From: an uncultured Chloroflexota bacterium
GTDB lineage: Bacteria > Chloroflexota > Anaerolineae > Anaerolineales > Villigracilaceae
Reading direction: 5' to 3'
Length of the DNA stretch: 42,430 nt
Assembly (NCBI GenBank): GCA_900696595.1
Contig: CAADGT010000178.1
Coordinates: 1 to 42,430 of the forward strand
This document shows positions 14,943 through 23,456 of this stretch, one piece after another. The translations under genes were made by a program, and so were the position numbers. The notes beneath the pieces are model-generated. The model did no database searches. It worked only from the letters and a program-made list of their open reading frames with translations, and was not told the DNA's origin. Position 1 is the first letter of the stretch, and every line of letters starts with the position of its first letter.

Positions 14943-15818
14943 ATGTCTGTTCATGGATTTCGACTTACCTCGAAGAGAATCCTGTCCTTCGACCCTTCCG
15001 CTTCATCCCTCGACGAGTTGACGGGTCGGGTTTCAGACGGCTTTTACTCCACCTTTACCACGCTCTCCGGCGGGACGCGCGTCCTCGGCTTGAGGGCGCA
15101 CCTGAAACGGCTGTACGGTCCCGCGCGCAAATTTCATATTCACCCCGCAGTGAATCAAGCGACCCTGCGCCGTTATATCGCTGAACTCGCGGCGGCGAAC
15201 CGTCCCGGAGAATCGCGCATCCGCCTGATCCTTACGAAGGACAGAGGCGATATGTACCTCGGCATCCTGCCGTTCACGCCGTTGTCCGAGTCTGTTTACC
15301 GCGACGGCGTTCAGGTCGTGACGGCGGAAATGGCGCGCCACGATCCGCGCATTAAAGGCACGGATTTTATAGCCCAAAGCGCCGGTTTAAGGAAACTGAT
15401 CGCAGGCGGGGTGTACGAGGCATTGTTGACCCGGGACGGAAAAATCCTGGAAGGCATGACGTCTAATTTTTATGCGGTGATTTCTGCGACAGAGTCAAAA
15501 GTCTCCCAACTTTTGGAATCGCAAAGTAAACTTTGCGGCACACTGGTTACGGCTCAAAAGGGAATCCTGCTCGGGGTGACGCGGCGGGTTGTGATCAGGC
15601 TGGCGAGAGGGGAGGGGATGCGGATCGAATATCGCCCGCCGCGCGTTGATGAAGATTTCGACGAGGCGTTTCTCACGTCCAGTTCGCGGGGCGTGGTTCC
15701 GATTGTGGCGATTGACGGGAAGCCGGTGGGGCAGGGGAGGCCCGGGGCGCAGACAAAAAGACTCTCTTTAGCGTATCAGGCTTACGTCCGCGAGAGAAGC
15801 GAGGAAATTTTTTCGTAA
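14943..15818 (+). CDS. class IV (fold-type IV) PLP aminotransferase/lyase
   Basis: 291 residues. The class-IV pattern is clear: RLYGPARKF in the N-domain, DPRIKGTDF with the PLP lysine Lys138, EGMTSNFYAV (170-179) and TSSSRGVVPIVAIDG near 250. Members include branched-chain and D-amino acid aminotransferases and aminodeoxychorismate lyase; substrate cannot be decided from sequence alone. The start at 14943 is set by TATAAT 6 nt upstream and by homology; the longer frame from 14919 would begin inside the promoter. It is transcribed divergently from the 812-residue gene with the 50-bp repeats between. Confidence 0.85.
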   Translation: MSVHGFRLTSKRILSFDPSASSLDELTGRVSDGFYSTFTTLSGGTRVLGLRAHLKRLYGPARKFHIHPAVNQATLRRYIAELAAANRPGESRIRLILTKDRGDMYLGILPFTPLSESVYRDGVQVVTAEMARHDPRIKGTDFIAQSAGLRKLIAGGVYEALLTRDGKILEGMTSNFYAVISATESKVSQLLESQSKLCGTLVTAQKGILLGVTRRVVIRLARGEGMRIEYRPPRVDEDFDEAFLTSSSRGVVPIVAIDGKPVGQGRPGAQTKRLSLAYQAYVRERSEEIFS

Positions 15819-15842
15819 GGCAGAATGTTATTTTGACTTGCT

Positions 15843-16775
15843 TTATCCGCCGCGCTCGAACAGACGGGTAAGGATCAGGCGCGCGAACTCGATGACGCGG
15901 GTATGAGATTCGGGGGAAGCGTCCAGCCAGAAGGCGAGGTTGAGGTTCAGGACGACGTTGCCCTGCAGAACAACCGCGTATAACATGACTCCATTTTCGT
16001 CCTGCCAGAAGCGGGCGTCGTCGCCGAGGGAATCGGGGATGGAGGCGTCGGGATGGGGCGCGATCAGTTCGTCGAAGAAGGCGGCGGCGCGGGCGGAGTC
16101 GGATTCGACGGCGAGGGCGTAGTAGAACGTGACAGCGGTCTCGGATGGCGCGGTCATGCAATCGTAGGTCATCACGCCGTTCTCGCCGATCGCGCCGCTG
16201 GAGGTAAGGGGAAAGTCAAGCGACGTTCCAAGATAGGGCGAAAGGTTTTCGGTTTCGATCAAACTGCAAGCCTGGAAAAATTCGCCGGGAGGCGCGAGCG
16301 TTCCCGGGTCCGCGAAAGAGCCGCCTGCTTTCGCTTTGGGCGTGGGGAATTGCGAGATCAAACCGAAGCGGGCGATGTAATCGTAGGGCTGTCCGATCAA
16401 ACTGACGGTTGTGGGCGTGGTTGGCAGGTAATCGCTGGGAACATCCACCGCGATGTCGAGTTCATCGCATTTTTCGCCGAGGTCGCCGATGCCATGCAGG
16501 GTAATTGCGCCTTGCGCATCTGTGACGCCGGAGGAAAGGTTCGCGTTGTCGCGGGTCCCGGCGTGATACATGGCGACGGGAATTCCCGCAAGCGGACGTT
16601 CGCGCTCGTCCTGTTTGCCGTCCCCGTTGGAATCTTCCCAGACGACGGCGTCGCGCGCGGGAAAACATTCGGAGATGGGAGAGCCGTAGCCGCTGGGAAG
16701 GATGGGAGTCGGTTGGGAGGACGCGCCGCACGCGGCGAGCAGGAAGGAGGGAAGTAGAAAGCGGAGGGACTTCAT
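15843..16775 (-). CDS. lipoprotein with SdrD-B/Cna-B-like calcium-binding repeat domain
   Basis: 310 residues from the ATG at 16775. The signal peptide ends in LAAC. Residues about 40-90 hold VWEDSNGDGKQDERERPLAG, the start of an SD-repeat B-type domain in which the D-x-N-x-D-G-x-x-D run binds calcium, followed by beta strands. The C-terminal half has no recognised domain. The start is chosen for its ATGA overlap with the recombinase stop and the GGAAA ribosome site; an in-frame ATG lies 12 bp upstream. Function unknown; cell-surface location predicted. Confidence 0.72.
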   Translation of the reverse strand: MKSLRFLLPSFLLAACGASSQPTPILPSGYGSPISECFPARDAVVWEDSNGDGKQDERERPLAGIPVAMYHAGTRDNANLSSGVTDAQGAITLHGIGDLGEKCDELDIAVDVPSDYLPTTPTTVSLIGQPYDYIARFGLISQFPTPKAKAGGSFADPGTLAPPGEFFQACSLIETENLSPYLGTSLDFPLTSSGAIGENGVMTYDCMTAPSETAVTFYYALAVESDSARAAAFFDELIAPHPDASIPDSLGDDARFWQDENGVMLYAVVLQGNVVLNLNLAFWLDASPESHTRVIEFARLILTRLFERGG

Positions 16776-17800
16776 GATCTTTTCCATTTCGAGTCTCGTT
16801 CAAAGACTTCGTAATAAGCCCTGTCCAATTCTTCGTCGCTCAACTGGGTGTAGCGGTCGGTGACTTGAATATTTTCGTGGCGGGCGAGGCGCTGGGCGAT
16901 GGCGAGGTTGCCCGTGCCGCGCAGGGTGGACGTGACGAAGTAATGCCGGAAGGTGTGCGGGGTGATCGTCCCGGCGAATTCCTCTCCCAGAAATTGTTTG
17001 ACTCTGTCGCGGACAATGTTGCGCCCGGTTGTGGTGGTCATCGGCTTGACTTTTTTTCCCGCGCCTTTGTCGTGCCGCGCAAAGAGGGGCAGGGAACTCA
17101 GTTGCTTTCCCGAGGCGCCGTCCAGTTCGGCGCGTTGCGAAAGATAATCCTTGAGGGCTTGCATGGCAAAGGCGGTGAAGCGGACGATGGCCTGTTTGTT
17201 GCCCTTGCCGGTGATGATGGCGCGTCCCTCGTTCCAGTCCATGTCGCCGCGGCGCAGGTTGCAAGCCTCGTGGACGCGCAGTCCGGTCTCGGCGAGGGTG
17301 AACATGAAGGCGCGATCCCGATATGCGCGTAGTTTAATGTTTTCAGTGTCCTCTTCGTCGGCGGGCGCGGATATCAGGTTTTGAACGTCTTTCGCTTTAT
17401 CCAACAGCGCATCCACCTCGTTCATGCGGTATTGCGGCACGCTTTTGCCGGGGCGTCGCGCGCGCTGGCGTTTGAGCAGGGTCAGCCGCGCCAGGTTGAC
17501 ATGCGCAAGGTCTTCGGCGGCAAGAAAGAGGTAGAAGCCTTTGACCGCCTGCAAGTACAACTGTTCGGTGGCGGTGGTGTATGGGTTGAGGCGGTCTATG
17601 AATTTGGCGAAGTAATCTTCGTTGAATTTTTCGAGCGGGGCGGCGGCGGGATCGAGTCCTTTTTCCGTCAGCATCTGGCGGAAAACATTCAGCGCGTTTC
17701 TGTACGCAAGCGTGGTCGCCTTGCTGCGCGCGCGTTCCACGGCGCGCAGATATTGCGCCATTGCCTCGTCAACGGTCAGGGTTTGCGTTGTCTCGGTCAT
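16772..17800 (-). CDS. tyrosine recombinase (XerC/D-like integrase)
   Basis: 342 residues. The N-terminal SAM-like core-binding domain (about 8-100) is followed by a catalytic domain with the full set: Arg175 (ETGLRVHEA), a beta-hairpin lysine near 199-202, HTFRH (His282, Arg285), His308 and Tyr317 (RYTQ). It is longer than typical XerC/D (about 300) owing to an insert after residue 145. It overlaps the downstream lipoprotein by 4 nt. No att repeats, excisionase or phage genes are visible around it, so it may be a chromosomal Xer protein or a remnant of an element. The promoter is near consensus and leaderless. Confidence 0.88.
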   Translation of the reverse strand: MTETTQTLTVDEAMAQYLRAVERARSKATTLAYRNALNVFRQMLTEKGLDPAAAPLEKFNEDYFAKFIDRLNPYTTATEQLYLQAVKGFYLFLAAEDLAHVNLARLTLLKRQRARRPGKSVPQYRMNEVDALLDKAKDVQNLISAPADEEDTENIKLRAYRDRAFMFTLAETGLRVHEACNLRRGDMDWNEGRAIITGKGNKQAIVRFTAFAMQALKDYLSQRAELDGASGKQLSSLPLFARHDKGAGKKVKPMTTTTGRNIVRDRVKQFLGEEFAGTITPHTFRHYFVTSTLRGTGNLAIAQRLARHENIQVTDRYTQLSDEELDRAYYEVFERDSKWKRS

Positions 17801-17806
17801 GCGGTC

Positions 17807-17834
17807 ATTATACGAAATCCGGCGTATCTGTCAA
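17807..17834 (-). promoter_or_regulatory. consensus sigma-70 promoter of the recombinase gene
   Basis: Minus strand TTGACA (17829-17834), 16-bp spacer, TATAAT (17807-17812), then six bases to the ATG at 17800. Both hexamers are perfect. Predicted mRNA is leaderless. Confidence 0.75.
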
Positions 17835-18328
17835 TGCTTTCACTAATGGTAATTATCGAAAGCATAAAGGGAGTTTCCGCGCCTATCAGGGTGGGAAATG
17901 AATCGCCCCTCCCCCGCATGGCATTTTTATCCACATACAGAACCCAAAATAAAACTGGCGCGGATGTTGCTGGAACGATTTAATGTTTATTCTTCACCCT
18001 TCTATATTCATCCTTTGCGCGATCTCCCCTCCCCTGGCGTTACTGCGTAAGGTTGGGGGTCATATCGGTGAAACTCAAACAAACTGAAGTCTGCGGTCTG
18101 ATTACCTTACACTCTTAAAATCAGGACGCGGACGAGCGCGGAAAACGCGAATTCAAGGAATTTTTTCGGGCGTTTTGTCAAAAAAATCTGCGTTCATCCG
18201 CGTTGTCCGCGTCCTAAAAGCAAGTTTGCGGTACGGTTTTTTTATGGTTGCGGAGCGTCCTTCGACCTGGAAAGGGCTCACGGTCGAAGCGCGCTTTTTG
18301 CCTATATAATTGCGGCAAAGGATGACGC
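17813..18328. other. 515-bp intergenic region with a dispersed inverted repeat
   Basis: No gene is seen. It holds the recombinase promoter at its left end, an imperfect inverted repeat with arms 18123-18142 (AGGACGCGGACGAGCGCGGA) and 18197-18215, and the rimO promoter at its right end. The rest is unremarkable. Confidence 0.5.
18305..18310 (+). promoter_or_regulatory. -10 box of rimO
   Basis: TATAAT 18 nt before the ATG. A short leader would contain the ribosome site AAAGGA (18317-18322). Confidence 0.55.
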
Positions 18329-19681
18329 ATGACAAAACAAACTTTTCACCTGGTTTCGCTTGGTTGTTCGAAAAACACCGTCGACTCGGATTCGATGGCG
18401 CAATTGCTCTCGCGCGAAGGTTATCGCTTTGTTGAAAACCCGGCGAAGGCTTCGGTCTTGATCGTCAACACATGCGGATTCATCGGCCCGGCAAAGGACG
18501 AGTCCTACCGTGTATTGAACGAACTGGCGCAGGGAAAACGTAAAGGGCAGACGCTCGTCGCGGCGGGATGCCTGACCCAGCGTTACGGCGCGGAGGTGGC
18601 GAAGCGCGTCCCCGGCATAGACGCTGTCCTCGGTACGCGCCGCTGGATGGATATTGTGCAAGTAGTGAAAGAGGCCCGAAACGGAAACCGCCCCGAACCG
18701 CTTTATCACCTGCCCGACTCCCCCACCGTGGGCATGGATGAAGCCGGGGCGATGCGCGTCAGCGTGGCAGGAGCGAGCGCGTACATCAAGATCGCCGATG
18801 GATGCCGCCGTCCGTGCGCGTTCTGCGCCATTCCACTCATCAAAGGCACGGCGGTCTCGCGCCCGGTCGAAGTCATCGTCAACGAGGCGCGGGCATTGCG
18901 CGACAACGGCGCGCGCGAATTGATCCTGATCGCGCAGGACACGACGGATTACGGCCGCGACCTGGGGATGAAAGACGGCTTGGCTCATCTGCTCGAACAG
19001 CTGACCGACTCCGTGCCGGATGTGGATTGGATACGAATCATGTACGCCTATCCGGGTTACGTCACCGACCGGCTCATCGAAGTGATGGCGACGCGAAAAC
19101 AAGTCCTGCCCTATCTCGATATGCCCCTGCAACACGCGCACCCCAAAACCTTGTATCGCATGAAACGCCCCTCCAATATGGACTGGGTTTATAAAACCGT
19201 CGGCAAGATGCGCGCGAACATTAAAGACCTCGCCATCCGCACGACCTTCATCGTCGGTTATCCCGGAGAGACGGAGGAGGAATTTCAAGCGTTGTACGAT
19301 TTCGTGAACGAGATGCGCTTCGACCGCGCCGGGACCTTCCGCTTCTCGTTCGAGCTGGAGACCGCATCCGCGCCGCTGGGCGACCCGATCCCCCCGGAGG
19401 TTAAACAGGAACGCGAAGGGCGGCTGATGGAATTACAGCAGAATATTTCCCTGCAAGTCAATCAGAATTATGTCGGCAGGACGCTCGACGTGCTGATCGA
19501 AGGCTTCGACAACGGCATCTCTGTGGGACGTTCATACCGCGACGCGCCCGAAGTGGACGGCTTCGTTGTCGTCGAAGGCAAGGCGAACATCGGCGACATC
19601 GTCCCGGCGAGAATTACCGGCGCGTTTACGCACGACCTTACGGGGACGCTTGTTGAAGAAAAGAGATTGATCAGCCTGTGA
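18329..19681 (+). CDS. rimO: ribosomal protein S12 methylthiotransferase RimO
   Basis: 450 residues. The N-terminal methylthiotransferase domain begins FHLVSLGCSKNTVDSD, the typical RimO opening. The radical SAM cluster is CRRPCAFC (C-x3-C-x2-C). The middle carries the TIM-barrel segments IKIADGC, QDTTDYGRD and YPGYV, and the C-terminus a TRAM domain. It adds a methylthio group to an Asp of ribosomal protein S12 using two 4Fe-4S clusters and SAM (family knowledge). AAAGGA precedes the ATG. A strong terminator follows the stop. Confidence 0.93.
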   Translation: MTKQTFHLVSLGCSKNTVDSDSMAQLLSREGYRFVENPAKASVLIVNTCGFIGPAKDESYRVLNELAQGKRKGQTLVAAGCLTQRYGAEVAKRVPGIDAVLGTRRWMDIVQVVKEARNGNRPEPLYHLPDSPTVGMDEAGAMRVSVAGASAYIKIADGCRRPCAFCAIPLIKGTAVSRPVEVIVNEARALRDNGARELILIAQDTTDYGRDLGMKDGLAHLLEQLTDSVPDVDWIRIMYAYPGYVTDRLIEVMATRKQVLPYLDMPLQHAHPKTLYRMKRPSNMDWVYKTVGKMRANIKDLAIRTTFIVGYPGETEEEFQALYDFVNEMRFDRAGTFRFSFELETASAPLGDPIPPEVKQEREGRLMELQQNISLQVNQNYVGRTLDVLIEGFDNGISVGRSYRDAPEVDGFVVVEGKANIGDIVPARITGAFTHDLTGTLVEEKRLISL

Positions 19682-19694
19682 AGCGACGCGAAAG

Positions 19695-19724
19695 AAAAAT
19701 CCGCTCGAATAAGAGCGGATTTTT
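19695..19724. terminator. bidirectional rho-independent terminator
   Basis: AAAAATCCGCTC (19695-19706), 6-nt loop, GAGCGGATTTTT (19713-19724). It lies between convergent rimO and the gene ending at 19734, and has a T-run in both directions. Confidence 0.9.
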
Positions 19725-19733
19725 CTTTTACCG

Positions 19734-20741
19734 TCAGGCTGTCTGCCGGGGCCAGATTGCCAGTTCAAGCGTCACGCGCTCGAAATAACTGTTTTCGGGC
19801 AACGCGCCCCTGCCGTACTCAGCGTCCACAACGGTGGCGAGAAGCTGCAGAGTGGCGGTTTCCAAAAGAATCTGCGCCTGTGGCTCCATTAACAACAACT
19901 CCCCTTTGGGTTCAAGCCGCGAGCGGGTTGCGGGGTCGGAAAAAGCATGGGCAGACATCAAGACCTTCGTGGCGGTCTTGATATCGTTTTTATCGAACAA
20001 CCAGACCTCCAGCGCCGTCACCTTCTTCGGTTCGCCGACGCCGATGACCTCCGAAACGCCCACGCCATACTCGCCCAAAAATTCGCCGGAACCGGTGTCA
20101 ATGCTGAACGACTCGTCATAGAGATCGTCGCCCAGCACATAGGTGGTCATCATCTGGGTGATCGGCGGCGCAAGCCCAATCTCCTCAAAATTCGTCTTTG
20201 TCGCCGAGCGGCTGATCTCGGCGGCTTGCATCGTCACCGTCACCGTACCGGAGCCGCGCTTGCGAAACAAGCGGAACAGGTACATCCCGCCCGCCGCCGC
20301 CACACCCAAAACCAACAGGACGCCGATGCCAATCAACGCCAGGCGCAGAGTCGAAGACATCCCTGTGGAAGAAGGCTCATCCGCCGGCTGCCCCCCGCCC
20401 GACGAAAGCACATCCGACACCAATTGACCGTACGCCTGAATGACTGCGGGGTCCTGGGCGCCCGGGTTGTTCTGAATACTTTCATACGCCGTCTGCGCCT
20501 CGGTCCCCAGCCCCTGCCAGCGTTGCACGGCAAGGTTCGGATCCTGGTTGAGGCGGAAGTAATCTATCGCCATGCGCAGGTAATCCTCCCGCAGATCGGC
20601 GCGCAGATAATAAGGCGTGGCGTCCTTGAACTCGACGGGCGCCAGCACCCAGCCGATCAGGAGGCCCAGCCCCAACCCGGCGACAAAAAGCGCTATCGGC
20701 ATGATGGGGATTTTTTTCAGGAACGCGACGACGAATTGCAT
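19734..20741 (-). CDS. two-helix membrane protein of unknown function
   Basis: 335 residues. The first membrane helix (about 14-34) is followed by a conserved-looking stretch KDATPYYLRADLREDYLRMAIDYFRLNQDP and an alpha-helical extracytoplasmic part, then a second helix (about 130-155, IGIGVLLVLGVAAAGGMYLFRLF) and a C-terminal beta-rich domain of about 165 residues rich in Glu and Leu. I recognise no family. GAAGGAGA (20747-20754) and TATAAT (20774-20779) on the minus strand support the start. Monocistronic, with a terminator after it. Confidence 0.75.
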   Translation of the reverse strand: MQFVVAFLKKIPIMPIALFVAGLGLGLLIGWVLAPVEFKDATPYYLRADLREDYLRMAIDYFRLNQDPNLAVQRWQGLGTEAQTAYESIQNNPGAQDPAVIQAYGQLVSDVLSSGGGQPADEPSSTGMSSTLRLALIGIGVLLVLGVAAAGGMYLFRLFRKRGSGTVTVTMQAAEISRSATKTNFEEIGLAPPITQMMTTYVLGDDLYDESFSIDTGSGEFLGEYGVGVSEVIGVGEPKKVTALEVWLFDKNDIKTATKVLMSAHAFSDPATRSRLEPKGELLLMEPQAQILLETATLQLLATVVDAEYGRGALPENSYFERVTLELAIWPRQTA

Positions 20742-20773
20742 ATCTGTCTCCTTCGCTTCTATGCTATGGCTTA

Positions 20774-20779
20774 ATTATA
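20774..20779 (-). promoter_or_regulatory. -10 box of the two-helix membrane protein gene
   Basis: Minus-strand TATAAT about 32 nt upstream of the ATG; an ordinary leader with a strong ribosome site follows. Confidence 0.55.
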
Positions 20780-20991
20780 CATCGGATGTCCCGCCCCCGC
20801 ATGGCAGTATTGCTCCAAGGCTCAATGCCGCGACACAGAACCGCGCCTCGCGCCTGGCCCGGAGCGGGTCGGTCGCCCCGGGCATCTTCTACGCCTTTTC
20901 CCCGCGCGGGGGCGAACTTCGACACGCTCAGGACACCGTCCCCGCGCTATTCCTGCAAACCCCGCTGAAGCGGACTCCGCATCGAAAAATT

Positions 20992-23298
20992 TCAGGCGTT
21001 CTCCAGCGTCGTTTCTTCAAGCGGGAAAAACTCGGAGCAGTTGGCGCATTGCGCCTCGCGCTTGTTTGCAATGACAAGCAAGCCGCCGCACTTCGGGCAG
21101 GGTTTTGCGAGCGGCTTCTTCCAGGTTGTGAAATCACAATTCGGATAATTGGCGCAGCCGTAGAATGTGCGCCCCTTGCGAGTACGCCGTTCCACCATGT
21201 CGCCGCCGTCTTTCGGGCAGACAACTCCGATTTTCTCCAGCCAGGGTTCGGTGTAGCGGCAGGCCGGGAAGTTCGCGCATGAGATGAATTTTCCGAAACG
21301 CCCATAACGAATGATGAGTTCTCCGCCGTCCTCCGGGCATTGCCTGCCAATCGGCTCCGGCTCCGACTTGTGAACCGGCATTTCCGCCTGCGCCTTCTTC
21401 ACGTCGGCTGAGAACGGCTCATAAAACTCGCGAATCGCGTCCGTCCATGCCATCTCACCCTCGGCGATCTTGTCGAGGTCTTCCTCCATGTGCGCGGTGA
21501 AGTTCAAATCCACCACCTCGGGAAAATACTGCATCATCAGATCGTTGACCTGAATGCCGATATCCGTCGGAACGAGCCGCTTTTCCTCGCGCACGACATA
21601 TCCGCGCTGTTGGATGGTCGAGATTGTCGGCGCGTAAGTGGACGGGCGCCCGATCCCGTTTTCTTCCAGGGCTTTGACGAGCGACGCTTCGCTGAATCGC
21701 GGAGGAGGCTGGGTGAAATGCTGATCGGGGATCAAACGAATCAATTCCTGCGCCTGCCCCTCTTCCACCCCGCGCGGAATCTTGACGTCCTCCTCCTCTT
21801 CCTCGGCGCGCGAATCTTCGTTTTTAGATTCCTGGTACACTGCCAGAAAACCCGCAAACTGCGCTTCGGAATGTGAAGCGCGCAAAAGATATTCGTGCGC
21901 TTCCGACTTGCCAGTCACTTCGACCTGCAAGGTATCGAAGACCGCAACCGCCATCTGTGAAGCGACGAATCTCTGCCAGATCAACTGATACAGTTTGAAC
22001 ATCGCCGGGTCGAGATACTGCTTGACCTTCGCCGGGTCGCGCATCGCCGACGTCGGGCGAACAGCTTCGTGCGCCTCCTGCGCCGACGCGGATTTGGTCT
22101 TATAAACAGGCGGCTCGGCGGGCAGATAATCCGCGCCGTAATGCTCCATCACATATCTGCGGGCTTCGTCCTGCGCGAGAGTCGAGACGTTGGTCGAGTC
22201 GGTTCTCATATAGGTAATCAAACCCGTCGCGCCGCCCTCCCCCACGTCCTGCCCTTCATATAATCCCTGGGCTAGCGCCATCGTGCGCCGCGCCGTAAAG
22301 CCAAGTTTTTTCGAGGCTTCCTGTTGCAAGGTCGAGGTTGTGAACGGCGCGAGCGGTTTCTGCCGCTTCTCTCCGCGCTTGATCTTCGAGATGACGTACG
22401 CGGCGGTTTCCATGTCTATCAGAATTGGGTCCACCGCTTCACGGTTGGGGAGTTCAGGCTCCTTGTCATCAACGCGCACAAGTTTGGTCAGGAACGACGA
22501 TTTCAACTTTTCGGCTTTGAACTCGGCGTGGATGGACCAGTACTCAACCGGTTTGAAATCGTCCACCTCGCGCTCCCGATCCACGATAAGCCTGAGCGCA
22601 ACGGATTGCACCCGTCCCGCCGAGAGCCGTCCGCGCACTTTTTCCCATAGAATGGGGCTGATGCTGTAGCCGACGAGTCGGTCCAGCACGCGCCGCGCCT
22701 GCTGCGCGTCCACAAGGTTCATGTCAATATTGCGCGGATGCGAGAACGCCTCCGACACGGCGGGAGCGGTGATCTCATGGAATACCACCCGTTTCGTTCT
22801 CTCCGGCTCGATCTCCGCCGCCTCCATCAAATGCCAGGAAATGGATTCACCCTCGCGGTCGGGGTCGGTAGCGAGATAGACCTCCTCGGCTTTCTTCGCC
22901 AGTTGTTTGAGTTCCTTGACGACCCCCTTCTTTTCATTTGGCACGCGGTATTTCGGCGCGAAGTTATTCTCGACATCAACGGATAATTGCGACTTCAACA
23001 GATCGCGCACATGTCCCACCGAGGCGCGGACGGTGTAGCCCTTTCCCAAAAAACGCCCGACCGTTTTCGCCTTCGCGGGCGACTCGACGATCACCAGTCT
23101 GCCCTCGCGCGCTTCCACTTTCTCCGGTTTCTCCGGCGGAGTCAAACCGGCATGGGCTTCTGTTTTACCCATGCGGAATAATTTTGTGCCGCAAACGGGG
23201 CAAACCCCGGTCGTCACCGCCGAACCCCGGGCGTTGAACCCCGCGACCGGCTCCTTCATCTCTCTTTTGGTCTTGCACTTCATACAATAAGCTTCCAT
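20992..23298 (-). CDS. topA: DNA topoisomerase I with N-terminal zinc ribbon
   Basis: 768 residues. Residues 1-45 are a four-cysteine zinc ribbon (C5-x2-C8, C33-x2-C36) fused before the Toprim domain, which begins RLVIVESPAKAKTVGRFL. The catalytic tyrosine lies in TYMRTDS (Tyr363). The C-terminus has three further CxxC zinc ribbons. The enzyme relaxes negative supercoils by a single-strand break. The start at 23298 is chosen because the zinc ribbon begins MEAYCMKC and GGAGA lies upstream; a longer frame from 23382 would run through intergenic hairpin sequence. The zinc-ribbon fusion is a trait I associate with Chloroflexota TopA. Confidence 0.95.
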   Translation of the reverse strand: MEAYCMKCKTKREMKEPVAGFNARGSAVTTGVCPVCGTKLFRMGKTEAHAGLTPPEKPEKVEAREGRLVIVESPAKAKTVGRFLGKGYTVRASVGHVRDLLKSQLSVDVENNFAPKYRVPNEKKGVVKELKQLAKKAEEVYLATDPDREGESISWHLMEAAEIEPERTKRVVFHEITAPAVSEAFSHPRNIDMNLVDAQQARRVLDRLVGYSISPILWEKVRGRLSAGRVQSVALRLIVDREREVDDFKPVEYWSIHAEFKAEKLKSSFLTKLVRVDDKEPELPNREAVDPILIDMETAAYVISKIKRGEKRQKPLAPFTTSTLQQEASKKLGFTARRTMALAQGLYEGQDVGEGGATGLITYMRTDSTNVSTLAQDEARRYVMEHYGADYLPAEPPVYKTKSASAQEAHEAVRPTSAMRDPAKVKQYLDPAMFKLYQLIWQRFVASQMAVAVFDTLQVEVTGKSEAHEYLLRASHSEAQFAGFLAVYQESKNEDSRAEEEEEDVKIPRGVEEGQAQELIRLIPDQHFTQPPPRFSEASLVKALEENGIGRPSTYAPTISTIQQRGYVVREEKRLVPTDIGIQVNDLMMQYFPEVVDLNFTAHMEEDLDKIAEGEMAWTDAIREFYEPFSADVKKAQAEMPVHKSEPEPIGRQCPEDGGELIIRYGRFGKFISCANFPACRYTEPWLEKIGVVCPKDGGDMVERRTRKGRTFYGCANYPNCDFTTWKKPLAKPCPKCGGLLVIANKREAQCANCSEFFPLEETTLENA

Positions 23299-23374
23299 AA
23301 AAATTTTCTCCGGCGCATTTTCAAGCAAAACAAATCTGCGGACTTGTTTTACGCTCATCCCCATACATAAAATA

Positions 23375-23399
23375 TCCCGCAAGGATAAACCTCACGGGA
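23375..23399 (-). terminator. terminator after the guanylyltransferase gene
   Basis: Arms 23375-23384 and 23390-23399 pair at 8 of 10 positions plus wobble, with a 5-nt loop. On the minus strand the hairpin is followed by TATTTTATG. Lies between the manC-type gene and topA. Confidence 0.5.
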
Positions 23400-23456
23400 T
23401 GAACATTCTACAACAAGTTTCCGTTTTTTTGCAAACGGGAATTTTTGTAATCCGGC

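Noticed and set aside
16772-17834. Integrative element around the tyrosine recombinase
   Set aside because: No excisionase, phage or transfer genes, and no direct repeat of a tRNA 3' end was found nearby; tRNA-Val at 39809 is far away and not duplicated near it.
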